Below are positions 1 through 10,956 of a stretch of 64,000 nt of DNA, piece by piece. Numbering within the stretch: position 1 is the stretch's first letter; every line of letters begins with the position of its first letter. Location: positions 59,068,102-59,132,101 of the forward strand of contig CAMTDV010001633.1 of NCBI GenBank assembly GCA_947069175.1, written 5' to 3'. A program made the translations under genes and the position numbers. This DNA comes from Scalesia atractyloides (lineage: Eukaryota > Streptophyta > Magnoliopsida > Asterales > Asteraceae). The notes under the pieces were generated by a model. That model did no database searches and had not been told where the DNA came from. It saw nothing but the letters and a program-made list of their open reading frames with translations.

Positions 1-1192
1 GAAGTGTATGGGTGCTATATTCCAGTACCTACACATCAAGTACAATGCAAATATGTTAGAACTTAGATCAATCAAGCCTTGTTTCATTGTTTTTCGGTTT
101 AGAACTTTGTTACGCGTTTTTGGTCGAATAGGTGTCGATTAGTGTATCAAAACGTGAAGTTTCATGTTCTTGGCTATCATATAACACCAGGGAATTCCAA
201 GGTGTTCTTATTCAGCCAAGAACTTGTTTAAACCCTCCAAAATTCATGGATTAAAATGGGTTTTTCGGTTATAAATCGCGTTTGACCAAGAAAACCTTAT
301 CCAATTCATTTAGAACTTGTGAAGTTACCTTGATTTAGTGGATTTCTTGGTGAAGATCAGCTGAAATTGATGTGTTTATGGCAGATTTGAAGAAAGAACT
401 TGTGAAATTTTGGTGAAAACTGAAAAGAAAAAGGAAAAAGTTAAAATTATATAAAAAGGGGGGTGGAGGTTTAGGGGGGGTAACCCTACCCCACTTGTGC
501 CACCTCGTGCTCCGTGAAACGTGTTAAAAGATGATATTTATCTTCGGTGTCTTTACGTTCGTTTCGGGTCTCGTACGCAACTTCGATTTGCGAAACGGGC
601 TCCGTTTTTGGTGTTCTTAGTGTCAAAAGACTCAGTTTTAAAAACTGAGCATAACCGTCTCAAAACCCGAGCAAGGTTACGTTTTAATCATAAAAGCCTC
701 GTATTACGTTGGTATAAGTGTTTTTAGGCTTGATCGACCGTTCCTTGCATGTTTGGTTTGCCTTTCGTCGCTCTTAAAACCAAGCGTTTCCCTAACCGGG
801 TACCGCCTCGTTTTGCGTGCCCGAGCTCCGTTTTGCTTCTAATCTTATGTCATAGTCTATGGCACATAATCAAGATGTTTCATGAACTCAGAATCATAAA
901 GGGCCCCACCGTTGGCCTAATAATCATGATTGAATGTTCAATGCATTGTTAAACGTAAAATCTCTGTTTAACCCGTTGTGACCGGCTAAGGACACCAGCC
1001 TCCCATTGTTGGTCCTTAATAGTGTCATGTTAACCATGACGTGCTCTCGGATTCCTCCGAGACATAACAAATATCGTTTAGCATAGCACACAAGTCATGC
1101 AAGTTTGCAAAGTTTATGCACAATTATTCTTTTAATCATGCCTTAAGTTTAGGACCCATTAAGGTGTACCTGGTTTCGTCATGGGTATCACA
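1..1192 (-). repeat. Tekay-type 3' LTR, partial (window edge)
   Basis: Base-for-base similar to 13016-14172 of the complete LTR in this window, so it is the U3-side 1.2 kb of a roughly 3.2 kb LTR whose remainder lies outside the window. The element end is at 1192, where the plus strand reads GGTATCACA (TGTGATACC on the element strand). Directly beyond it is a purine-rich tract on the minus strand (AACCAGGGAGAC), the expected polypurine tract of a 3' LTR. Short open frames inside are not coding. Confidence 0.85.
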
Positions 1193-1224
1193 GTCTCCCT
1201 GGTTAAGAAATTCCGTCCCCGAAA

Positions 1225-2590
1225 TATACTTCATCAAGCTAGGGAAGAGGTGAGGGTATTTTCTACGGAATTTATCATTCTGTTCCAAGGTATATTCAGG
1301 TCCTTGGTTAGAGTTTCACCGGACTTTAACCAGTGAAATCTTGTTGAGCCTTAATTGTTTAACCCTTCCATTAACTATTTCTATCGGTTCCTCATGAATT
1401 GGAGCTTATCATCAACGTGTATGTCTTCCAATGGTATCTGGGTGGCCTCACCCGAAAGGCACTTCTTTAAGTTCGAAATGTGGAAGACATTATGAATGGC
1501 ATTAAGCTCGGTTGGTAGCTTCAACCGATATGCTACGGGACCTACTTTTGTTAGGATCTCGTAGGTTCCAATGTATGTGGGGTCTAACTTTCCGGACTTT
1601 CCAAATCTGATAACGTTGTTCATGGCTATACTTTTAACAATACCCGTTCCCCCACTTCAAACGATAATGGTTTTCGGCGCACATCAGCCCAACTCTTCTG
1701 CCGATCCTGAGCAGCTTTCAAACTGTTCTAAATCTGATTGACCTTATCAGTCGTTTCCTGTACTAGCTCGGATCTTGTCAGTTGGGTGTCACCCATTTTG
1801 GCCCAACAATATGGTGATCGGCACTTTCGACCATAAAGTGCCTCATACGGGGCTGCCTGGATACTACTGTGGTAACTATTGTTATATGAAAATTTCACTA
1901 GTGGGAGATGCTTGTCCCAGGTTCCTCCGAAGTCCAGGACACAAGCACGAAGCAAGTCCTCTAGCGTCTGGATCGTGCGTTCCGATTGGTCGTCGGTGTA
2001 GGGATGGTAAGCAGTACTTAGATCGATCCGTGTCCCCAAAGCTTCTTGTAGCTTCTGCTAATACCGTGAGGTAAAATGGCTGTCTCGGTTGGAAATAATA
2101 GCTATGGGACACCATGTCTAGCTACAATTTCGTTACTGTAGATTTCGGCCAACTAGTCGGTTTTATAAGTGGTATGGATCGGAATAAAATGTGTGGATTT
2201 GGTAATCTATCTACGATTACCCAAATCGCGTCATGACCACGAGGCATTCTTGGAAAATGGGTCACGAAATCCATCGTGATTTGTTCCCATTTCCACTGTG
2301 GTATCTCGGGTTGGTTGTAACATTCCCGAGGGTTTCTGATACTCGGCCTTAACTCGCGCACAAGTCAATTATTGGCTTACATATTCGGCCATGTCCTTTT
2401 CCATTCTCGCCTGCAAATAAAACTCTTTAAGGTCATGGTACATCTTGTCTGTACCAGGGTGAATCAAATATTTTGATTTATGAGCCTCGTCCATGACCAA
2501 AGCTCCGAACTTGCAGGAATCCACACTCTATTCTTGAAATACAAAACCTCGTCCGTTTTCTTCACAAAACTTTTCTCATTCCCGTGCAAT
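1225..2590 (-). pseudogene. pol: Ty3/gypsy integrase with C-terminal chromodomain, broken
   Basis: Integrase of the first array copy. In element order: an N-terminal zinc-binding region near 2500-2370 with both His residues visible, but the first Cys replaced and followed by an in-frame stop; the catalytic core at 2361-2122 (WKWEQITMDFVT, GHDAIWVIVDR); its C-terminal half at 2039-1728 (STAYHPYTDDQSERT, YGRKCRSPYCW); then 1623-1381 (RFGKSGKLDPTYIG, VFHISNLKKCL). After a frameshift near 1385 the frame continues as a chromodomain-like segment (VKVRWNSNQGPEYT) to about 1225, next to the PPT. This order is typical of chromoviruses, most like the Tekay clade. Several frameshifts make it non-functional. 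Confidence 0.85.
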
Positions 2591-2593
2591 CCT

Positions 2594-4069
2594 TCACCGG
2601 GTAACTGGCTTTCCTCCAAGGCATGCATCTGCGCGTTTCGGATTTGCTCTTATCAGGCTCGTCTGCACAATCATTCCCAAGGCTCTCACTCGCAGGGGTT
2701 TAATTCGATCCTTCCTACTTAGCGCATCCGCTACCACATTAGCTTTCCCCAGGTGGTACTTTATCTCACAGTGGTAATCATTTAACAACTCCACCCATCT
2801 GTGCTGCCTCATGTTTAGGTCTTTTGGGTCGAAGATATGTTGGAGGCTTTTGTGATCCTCATATATAGTACACTGGGTACCATATAAGTAATGTCTCCAA
2901 ATCTTTAGTGCGAATATAACGGCGCCTGGTTCCAAGTCATGCGTCGTGTGGTTCTTTTCGTGCACCTTCAGTTGTCTAGAAGCGTACGCAGTAACTTTAT
3001 TCCATTGCATAAGGACACATCCAAGCCCTTGTCGTGATGCGTCACAATATACGACAAAGTCATCGTTGCCTTCGGGCAATGTCAGGATTGGGGCCTCGCA
3101 TAAATTTTTCTTTAACAGCTGGAACTCTGTTTCCTGATCTTCACCCCATTCGTACTTCAAGTCCTTCTGTGTCAAGGTTGATAGCGATTGGGCGATACTT
3201 GAGAAGTTTTTGATGAATCGACGGTAATATCCTACCAGTCCCAAGAATTGGGGTATTTCTTCTGGAGATTTCGGCGCCGGCCAATTCTTGATTGCTTCTT
3301 TCTTGCTTGGATCCACCACATGTCCTAAAAATTTCACGACCTGCAACCAAAAGTCACACTTAGACAATTAAGTGTACAGTTGTTCTGTACGTAGTATCTC
3401 CAAAATAGCACGTAAGTGATGCTCGTGCTCGTCCTTGCTTTTGGAGTAGATCAAGATATCGTCAATGAAGACGATGATGAACTTGTCGACGTATGGTTTA
3501 CAAACTCGGTTCATGAGGTCCATGAACACAGCCGATGTGTTGGTTAACCCAAAGGGCATTACTAGGAACTCATAGTGCCCATAACGAGTTCGAAACGCTG
3601 TCTTAGTAATACCGTCTTCTTGGACCTTCACTTGATGGTAAACTGACCAAAGATCTATTTTAGAAAAATATCGGGCTCCTTGTAGCTGATCAAAAAGATT
3701 ATCGATCCTTGGAAGAGGGTAACGATTCTTGATAGTGACCTTATTCAATTCCATATAGTCGATGCACATTCAGAAGCTACCGTCCTTTTCACAAACAAAA
3801 TTGGGGCTCCCTAGGGGGAATAACTAGGACAGATGAAACTACGATCAAGTAACCCCTACAGCTGTGTCGATAGTTCTTGCATCTCGGACGGTGCAAGACG
3901 ATATGGGGCTTTGGCAATGGGTGTCGTTCCCGGTATTAGGTCGATGCGAAACTCGACTTGCCGATTAGGCGGCAATCCAACAATTCCTCCGGGAACACAT
4001 CAGGGTATTCACATACTACCGGGATGTCTTCAATACGCTTCTCGGCTGGTTCCTCCGTCACAACGCTAG
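2594..4069 (-). pseudogene. pol: Ty3/gypsy reverse transcriptase-RNase H, broken
   Basis: The RT core is at 3769-3368 (MCIDYMELNKVTIKNRYPLP, KIDLWSVYHQ, catalytic FIDD in IIVFIDDILIYS). A TAA at 3370-3368 interrupts it, after which the same frame resumes (SKCDFWL) into RNase H at 3367-2594, with VVYCDAS, HKSLQHIF and KANVVADALSRK. About seven residues are missing after GHVV compared with the usual connection domain. The N-terminal part, 4069-3770, is shifted out of frame. The FIDD box survives, but the stop and shifts make the chain inactive. Confidence 0.88.
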
Positions 4070-4600
4070 CTAAAAACACGTCACATCCTGTCGTATATAC
4101 TTCAATGCCTTGAGGTGAGATATGAGGTTCAGCATGGTACCTAACTTCTCTCCCTGTACCATGATTGCTTTCATCGGGGATAAAGGAATCTTCACAACCT
4201 TCTGTTCACACAATACTTCCACACGATGGCTGGACAGCCAGTCCATTCCTAAGACGAGGTCAAAACTACCCAATTCTATGGGTAAAAGGTCAATAGAAAA
4301 TTGGTAACCGTTAAGGTTATAGGGCAGTTACAAATGAGTTGGTGACTAATGATCGGTCTCCCGTTAGCAAGTTCGACGGTATAGGGCTGTTTTAAGTCAA
4401 CAGCGGGCATATTCAGTAGTGGCAAAAACGCAATCAAAACATAACTTCTATCTGCTCCCGTATCAAATAACACTGAAGCAAATTGATCGGAAACGAGGAA
4501 CGTACCTGAAACCACATTGGGATCCTTGCGTGCGTCACCAGGCCCCATAACAAAGGCACAACCTTGCGCTGCATTCAAGGTAGTTGCTTGGTTCTGTGTA
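4070..4600 (-). pseudogene. pol: Ty3/gypsy aspartic protease, frameshifted
   Basis: The retropepsin active site VLFDTGADRSYV is intact within 4578-4276. A one-base loss near 4300, seen against the sister copy at 18560-18590, shifts the frame. The C-terminal half (FDLVLGMDWLSSHRVEVLCE) then continues at 4273-4070. It lies between the gag zinc knuckles and RT, the normal gypsy order. Confidence 0.85.
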
Positions 4601-4617
4601 TTCCTTCCTACCGTGTG

Positions 4618-4977
4618 CTAAGCTAACTTCGGGTAACTATGTTTGAAATGCTTCGTACTGCCACATCCACGGCACGTACGTGGGTAGGTAACATGTTGTG
4701 TTGGTTGTTGGGGTTGCTGTTGTAGAGGTTGAGACTTAGGGGGTTGGAAACGGGTTGGTTTGGGATTTGGTTCCACGGGCACCCTACAATCTCGGGCAAA
4801 ATTCCCATTTCTATGGCACCTCGAGCATATCCCAGTTCGGCACCTACGAGAGTGGTGGAAAGCGCACATGTTGCACTTTGGGGATTTTCCTTTATAGTTA
4901 TCAGAATTACCGGTTGGGGTAGTCATGGTGTAACTCTGGCTAGTTGCTTTCCCTTTTTTAGGTGTTGTGTGTGACAT
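4618..4977 (-). pseudogene. gag: Gag C-terminus with zinc knuckles, 5'-truncated
   Basis: Only the nucleocapsid-like end of gag remains: a CNMCAFHH...CRTGICSRC region, a proline/glutamine-rich linker and a second knuckle, CRGCGSTKHFKH. The first CCHC box has lost its His (CSRCHRNGNFARDC) and the second its last Cys (Tyr instead). Upstream of 4978 the sequence jumps into an LTR fragment, so gag's body, the leader and the PBS of this copy are deleted. Confidence 0.85.
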
Positions 4978-4978
4978 T

Positions 4979-5911
4979 GGTTACAAATCGCGTTTAATCA
5001 AGAAAAGCTTATCCAAATCATTTAGAACTTGTGAAATTACGTTGATTTAGTTGAGTTCTTGGTGAAGATCAGCTGAAGTTGATGTCTTTATGGCAGATTT
5101 AAAGAAAGAACTTGTGAAATTTTGGTGAAAAAATGAAAAGAAAAAGAAAAAAAAATTAAACTTATATAAAAAGGAGGTGCCGGTTTAGGGGGGTACCCCT
5201 ACCCCACTTGTGCCACCTCGTGCTCCATGAAACGCGTTAAAAGATGATGTTTATCTTCGGTGTTGCGTTTAGGTTCGTTTTCGGGTCTCGTACGGGTCTC
5301 CGATTTGCGAAACGGGTTCTGTTTTTCGCGTTCTTAGTGTCAAAAGACTCGGTTTTAAAAACTGAGCATAACCATCTTGAAACCCGAGCATGGTTACGTT
5401 TTAATCATAAAAGCCTCGTATTACGTTGTTTTAAGTGTTTTTAGGCTTGATCGACCGCTCCTTGCATGTTTGGTTTGCCTTTCGTCGCTCTTAAAACCAT
5501 GCGTTTCCCTAACCGAGTACCGCCTCGTTTTGCGTGCCCGAGCTTTGTTTTACGTGCCCGATCTTATGTCATAGTCTATGGCATATAATCAAGATGTTTC
5601 GTGAACTCAGAAACATAAAGGGCCCTACCGTTGGCCTAATAATCATGATCGAATGTTCAATGCACTGTTAAACGTCAAATCTCCGTTTAACCCGTTGTGA
5701 ACAGCTAAGGACACCAGCCTCCCATCGTTGGTCCTTAATAGTGTCATGTTAACCATGACGTGCTCTCGGATTCCTCCGAGACATAACAAATATCGTTTAG
5801 CATAGCACACAATTCATGCAAGTTTGCAAAGTTTACGCGCAATTATTGTTTTAATCATGCCTTAAGTTTAGGACCCATTAAGGTGTACCTGGTTTCGTCA
5901 TGGGTATCACA
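4979..5911 (-). repeat. Tekay-type LTR fragment between two internal regions
   Basis: Matches 13283-14172 of the full LTR. Its right end is the normal LTR terminus (GGTATCACA at 5903-5911) followed by the PPT. Its left end is an abrupt junction to gag at 4978. It is therefore the shared middle LTR of a tandem array, cut down to about 0.93 kb by a deletion that also removed the PBS, leader and gag start of the next copy. Confidence 0.85.
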
Positions 5912-6035
5912 GTCTCCCCTAGTTAAGAAATTGCGTCCCCGAAATTTACTTCGTCAAGCTAGGGAAGAGGTGAGGGTATTTTCTACGGAATTCATCATTC
6001 CGTTCCAAGGTATATTCAGGTCCATGTTTAGAGTT
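5912..6035 (-). pseudogene. PPT and chromodomain remnant
   Basis: The minus-strand polypurine tract (AACTAGGGGAGAC) adjoins the LTR, followed by about 110 bp matching the chromodomain-coding end of the integrase at 1193-1310. It joins RNase H sequence at 6031-6036, so the whole integrase core is missing from this copy. Confidence 0.75.
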
Positions 6036-7272
6036 CCAAGCCATGCGTCGTGTGGTTCTTTTCGTGCACCTTCAGTTGTCTGGAAGCGTACGCAGTAACT
6101 TTATTCCTTTGCATAAGGACACATGTAAGCCCTTGTCGTGATGCGTCACAATATACGACAAAGTCATCATTGCCTTCGGGCAATGTCAGGATTGGGGCCT
6201 CGCATAACTTTTTCTTTAACAGCTGGAACGTTGTTTCCTGATCTTCACCCCATTCGTACTTCCTGTCCTTCTGTGTCAAGGCTGATAGTGATTGGGTGAC
6301 ACTTGAGAAGTTTTCGATGAAGCGACGGTAATATCCTGCCAGTCCCAAGAATTGGCGTATTTATTTTGGAGATTTCGGCGCCGACCAATTCTTGATTGCT
6401 TCTATCTTGCTTGGATCCACGTGGATTCCGTATTGATCCACCATATCTTGCTTGGATCCACGTGGATTCCGTATTGATCCACCATATGTCCTAGACAATT
6501 TAGCATACAGTTGTTATGTCCGTAGTATCTCCAAAATAGTACGTACGTGATGCTCGTGCTCGTCCTTGCTTTTGGAGTAGATGAAGATATCGTCAATGAA
6601 GACGATGACGAACTTGTCGAGGTATGGTTTACACACTCGGTTCATGAGGTCCATGAACACAGCCGGTGCATTGGTTAACCCAAAAGGAATAACTAGGAAC
6701 TCATAGTGCCCATAACGAGTTCGAAACGCCATCTTAGGAATATCGTCCTCTTGGACCTTCACTTGATGGTAACCTGACCGAAGATCTATCTTAGAAAAAT
6801 ACCGGGCTCCTTGTAGCTGATGGAAAAGATCATCGATCCTTAGAAGAGGGTAACGATTCTTGATAGTGACCTAGTTCAATTCCCTGTAGTCGATGCACAT
6901 TCGGAAGCTACCGTCCTTCTTCTTCACAAACAAAACTGGGGCTCCCCAGGGGGAATAACTAGGACAGATGAAACCACGATCAAGTAACTCTTGCAACTGC
7001 GTCGATAGTTCTTGCATCTCGGACGGTGCTAGACGATATAGGGCTTTGGCAATGGGTGCCGTTCCCGGTATTAGGTCGATGCGAAACTCGACATGCCGAT
7101 TAGGCGGCAATCTGGGCAATTCCTCTGGGAACACATCAGGGTATTCACATACTACCGGGATGTCTTCAATACGCTTCTCAGCTGGTTCCTCCATCGTGAC
7201 GCTAGCTAAAAACACGTCACATCCCTGTCGTATATACTTCAATGCCTTGAGGTGAGATATAAGGTTCAGCAT
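6028..7272 (-). pseudogene. pol: Ty3/gypsy RT-RNase H, second array copy, truncated
   Basis: The RT frame runs from 7272 to 6514 with one in-frame TAG at 6873-6871. It shows DVFPEELPRLPPNR, RMCIDYRELN, VKVQEDD and the catalytic VIVFIDDIFIYS. A segment after YAKLS is deleted and a 41-bp unit is tandemly duplicated at 6403-6485; that length is not a multiple of three. RNase H resumes at 6348 (YYRRFIENFSS, VVYCDASRQG) and stops at the deletion junction at about 6033, before the rest of RNase H. It is clearly dead. Confidence 0.87.
6403..6485. repeat. 41-bp tandem duplication inside RT
   Basis: Two adjacent copies (6403-6443 and 6444-6484) of a unit beginning TATCTTGCTTGGATCC. The sister copy at about 3300-3310 has a single version. 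The 41-bp length shifts the pol frame. Confidence 0.85.
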
Positions 7273-7740
7273 GGTACCTTACTTCTCTCCCAGTACCATG
7301 GTTGCATTCGTCGGGATAAAGGAAGCTTCACAGCCTTCTGTTCACAAAATACTTCCACACGATGGCTGGACAGCCAGTCCATTCCTATGACGATGTCAAA
7401 ACCGCCCAATTCTACGGGTAAAAGATCGATAGTAAATTGGTAACCTTTAAGTATTATAGGGCAGTTACAAATGAGTTGGTGAATAATGATCGGTCTCCCG
7501 TTAGTAAGTTCGACAGTATAGGGTTGTTTTAAGTCAACACCGAGCATATTCAATAGTGGCAAAAACGCAATCGAAACATAACTTCTATCTGCTCCCGTAT
7601 CAAATAACACTGAAGCATATTGATCGGAAACGAGGAACGTACCTGAAACCACATTGGGATCCTGGCGTACGTCACCAAGCCCCATTACAAAGGCACAACC
7701 TTGCGATGCATTCGAGGTAGATGCTTGGTTCTGTGTATTC
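7266..7740 (-). pseudogene. pol: Ty3/gypsy aspartic protease, second array copy
   Basis: A 139-residue open stretch at 7685-7266 contains the retropepsin motif VLFDTGADRSYVSIAF and the conserved FDIVIGMDWLSSHRVEVF. This is the best preserved protease in the window, but its C-terminus runs out of frame before the RT frame that starts at 7272. Gag zinc knuckles precede it and RT follows. Confidence 0.85.
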
Positions 7741-8420
7741 CTTCCTGCCGTCTGCTGAGGTAACTTCGGGCAACTATGTTTGAAATGCTACATACTGCCA
7801 CATCCACGGCACGTACGGGGGTAGGTAACCTATTGTGTTGGTTGTTGGAGTTGCTGCTGTAGAAGTTGGGACTTAGGGGGTTGGAAACGGGTTGGTTTGG
7901 GATTTGGTTCCATGGAGCACCCTACAATCTAGGGAAAAATGCCCATTTCTATGGCACCTCGAGCATATCACTGTTCGGCACCTACCTGAGTGGTGGAAAG
8001 CGCACTTGTTGCACTTTGGGGCTTTTCCTTTATAGTTATCAGAGTTACTGGTTTGGGTTGTCATGGTGTAACTCTGGCTAGTTGCTTTCCCTTTCTTCAT
8101 TGTTGCTGCCCCGGCTCGATTACTTTCTTGGGCTTCTTGCTTATGCCCTATCACTAATCCATTCGGTCCTTCAGTTCCACTAAATTCCATTGGTTTGCAT
8201 TCCATGACGTGCTTATACGTGTAAACCAGCCTAACCTTGTTTTGTGCGTTGTTTTGGTTATTGTTTTGACCTATCGGTCCTGTTTGCGGGTTTGGTTGCG
8301 GTTAGCATTGATACCAGCGCTAACCTGCGCCACTATCGTGGGTATAACTGCCTGAAGCTGTTGCGCTATCATTTGCGTGATTTCTGCCTCAGTCATTTGT
8401 GGTGCGCGTTTCGGGGCCAT
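7741..8420 (-). pseudogene. gag: Tekay-type Gag with the core capsid domain deleted
   Basis: A start codon at 8420 opens MAPKRAPQMTEAEITQMIAQ, a typical start for this gag family. A frameshift follows near 8280. The frame then gives MECKPMEFSGTEGPNGLV and jumps straight to a zinc-knuckle region (7873-8160). The retrotrans_gag domain present in the sister copy (17395-17900) is missing. The first knuckle, CSRCHRNGHFSLDC, keeps all four ligands. The second knuckle near 7780 is damaged. Confidence 0.8.
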
Positions 8421-8784
8421 TCTATTGTAGACAATAGATATGTATGCCTCAATGTCACATAGTCAATTGTCACATATCACACAATTTCATCAAACAAATA
8501 AGTCCTCAACATGTATAGCCACAATCGTCATTATATATAATAATATATGTCATCATACAACTGTCAAAATTTGCACATAGACTTAACCTATAAAGGCCGG
8601 TGCTTAAATGTGCTGTCAAAACATGTCACCAAAGTGACGTACATATGCCATACTACGGAAAACACGGACTATGAAAACAACAAAACACTATGACTACATC
8701 ACCACCTCGACATGGGTATAACCCAGTGCTTGGTAGGATGGGCAAAAGATACATCATATCTGCCTATACATATAAAAAACCATA
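8421..8784 (-). other. Leader spacer between extra ORF and gag
   Basis: 364 bp of untranslated element leader, homologous to 16833-17163 in the plus-strand copy. I see no coding potential. It separates the end of the extra leader ORF from the gag start codon. Confidence 0.6.
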
Positions 8785-9710
8785 CTAAGAACGCCACAAC
8801 CAACACGTCAAACCTATAAAACCTACCACAAGGCCTATGATAGTACTGATGCATCCATACAGCATCACCCGAAAATTATCATGGTGCTGATGAACATAAC
8901 CCATACCCTGCTGTAATGCAATGATTGCCTGCTGTAAGACGATCAAGTAATCTCCCATCGCTCTCCTATGATGCTCGTCCTCATCCCGCGCCATCCGTAG
9001 CAGTGAAATCTGCGCAAACACATACCCCATCAAACTTCTCTCGGTGATGGGAGCAGGTGCCTCCTGAGGAGGAACTGCTATTCCCAAAACAGGGGGTGTA
9101 GACTTTCTAATAGGGCGAGAAGGGCCACCTCGCTCATAAGTGTGAAAAGGAGAAAGGTCCTCTCTAGGTGGTGTAAGGAAACGGACAGTAAAGTGCTGCT
9201 GGGTCCCTATAGGTACCAGTCTCGGACGGATAGGAGAAACTGGTGGTGTGAACACAGGTACATGTGTAAGTACCCTCCGACGAGCCGTCTGTCGGAGGCC
9301 AAAGGCGGGTATCTCATGGGCGCTAGGTAAAGATGGTAAATAAGCACTCGGGTGGAAGGAGTATAAGGATCGGGAGGAGTCTCTTATGAAGGTAAGCGGG
9401 GTGCAACCGGTTCCCACTCCCAATGCTTTGTAGCAGGAATATGTCTCCGGGGGATCGGTCCTAACTGGATAGCAATGTCTGGGGTACGACTATGCTCCGA
9501 GGAGCTAGTCGGATGGTATGATGGAGAACGGTAGGCACTCGAGACCTCTCCCTTGTGCCTAGTACGAGATCTAGGTGGTTAAGGACCGCAATCGTAACTA
9601 GAAAGATCTGGCTCATTGCTCGACGTCAAGGGGGTATTAGTGGATCCTGTTCAGGATCGGTCTCCGTGTGAGAAGTAGTCCGGCGACTCGAATGATGCTA
9701 TATGAAACCT
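8785..9710 (-). pseudogene. Extra leader ORF (proline-rich, C-terminal membrane anchor), copy 1
   Basis: This frame lies between the PBS and gag, where ordinary Tekay elements have only a leader. The open part at 9423-8785 (212 aa) holds a Pro/Ser/Thr-rich region (VFTPPVSPIRPR, RFLTPPREDLSPFHTYERGG), then a helical, Gln-rich stretch (YLIVLQQAIIALQQGMGYVH). It ends in a strongly hydrophobic segment of about 20 residues (CISTIIGLVVGFIGLTCWLW) four residues before the stop. The N-terminal part is in another frame, and the ATG used by the sister copies (near 9703) is ATA here. Homologous frames occur at 10574-9929 and 15902-16832. Function unknown; I do not recognise the family. The topology suggests a tail-anchored protein (inference). 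Confidence 0.65.
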
Positions 9711-10800
9711 GTAGAAAGAAAACCACATACAATGTTGATTCTACTGACCAAAATAACCGACACTCAACATTCCACCGATATACACATAAGCATGTATTGC
9801 ACACAATTTTGATTTTAAGATTTTAAAAATTATTCATGGTTGGTGATGTTAGTAGACGCATTCCCGTCCTATCTCAATGACGTTCCCAGAACTCCCAAGT
9901 ATGAGCAAAAAATTTATTGTGGTCCTATGCCTCCTGAGAAGGAACTGTTATGCCCCATACAGGGGGTGTAGACTCTCTAACCGGACGAGAAGGGCCACCT
10001 CGCTCGTAAGTGTGAAAAGGAGAAAGGTCCTCTCTAGGTGGTGTAAGGAAACGGGCAGTAAAGTGTTACTGGGTCCCTATAGGTACCGATCTTGGACGGA
10101 TAGGAGAAACTGGTAGTGTGAACACAGGTACGGGTGTAAGTACCCTCCGAAGAGCCGTCTGTCGGAGGCCAAAGGCGGGTATCTCATGGGAGCTAGGTGA
10201 AGATGGTAAATAAGCACTCGGGTGGAAGGAGTATAAAGATCGGGAGGAGTCTCTTGTGAAGGTAAGCGGGGTGCAACCGGTTCCCACTCCCAATGCTCTG
10301 TAGCAGGAATAGGGCTCTGGGGGATCGGTCCTAACTGGATGGCAATGTCGGGGGTATGACTACGCTCCGAGGAGCTAGTCGGATGGTAAGATGGAGAACG
10401 GTGGGCGCTCGAGAACTCTCCCTCGTGCATAGTACGAGGTCTGGGTGGGTAATGACCACAACAGTAACAAGAAGGATCTGGCTCGTTGCTCGATGTCAAG
10501 GGAGGTATCAGTGGATCCTCCTCAGGATCGGTCTCCGTGTGATAAGTAGTCTAGCGACTCGAATGATGCGACATGATACCTGTAGAAAGAAAACCACACA
10601 CAACGCTGATTCTACAGACCAAAATAACCGACACTCAACATTCCACAGATACACACATAAGCACGTATTGCACACAATTTTGATTTTAAGATTTTAAAAA
10701 TTATTTATGGTTGGTGATGTTAGTAGACGGATTCCCGTCCTATCTCAATGACGTTCCAAGAACTCCCAAGTATGAGCAGATAAATTATTGTGTTCCGGAC
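9060..10800. repeat. About 870-bp tandem duplication within the element leader
   Basis: 9060-9929 and 9930-10800 are two head-to-tail copies of the same leader segment, covering most of the extra ORF and the non-coding stretch upstream of it. The copies align through landmarks such as GGGCCACCTCGCTC at about 9120 and 9990, and the run ATTTTAAAAATTATT at about 9823 and 10690. The plus-strand sister copy (15521-16960) has only one. Confidence 0.8.
9929..10574 (-). pseudogene. Extra leader ORF, duplicated copy 2, 3'-truncated
   Basis: Starts at the ATG at 10574 (MSHHSSR) but meets an in-frame TAG at codon 8. It reopens as DPEEDPLIPPLTSSNEPDPS and EHWEWEPVAPRLPS (10499-10077 frame), then shifts into the Pro-rich segment (10293-10066 frame). 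It ends at the duplication boundary near 9929, so the membrane-anchor end is absent. It shows what the N-terminal half of the extra ORF looked like: acidic and Ser/Pro-rich, without a signal peptide. Confidence 0.6.
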
Positions 10801-10938
10801 CACATTAATTTATTTTCCTCACAAGGTCATCCTGGTAATAGCCACACTACTTAGTCTCTAGAGGTTCTCATTGTGGGGAAGCTAAACTTGGGATTATAGT
10901 CTAGGTTTTTTAAGGATACCTAATTCGCTATAACCGAT
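10575..10938 (-). other. Element 5' leader upstream of extra ORF
   Basis: Non-coding leader between the PBS and the extra ORF, homologous to 15535-15901. No open frame of note. Confidence 0.6.
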
Positions 10939-10951
10939 GGCTCTGATACCA
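10939..10951 (-). other. Primer-binding site (initiator Met tRNA type)
   Basis: On the minus strand it reads TGGTATCAGAGCC, complementary to the 3' end of plant initiator tRNA-Met. It lies five bases downstream of the LTR end, as usual for LTR retrotransposons, and fixes the orientation and the LTR boundary. Confidence 0.9.
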
Positions 10952-10956
10952 TCTTC

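Noticed and set aside
1775..2074. 99-aa plus-strand frame
   Set aside because: It is antisense to the integrase at 2039-1728, which shows clear conserved motifs.
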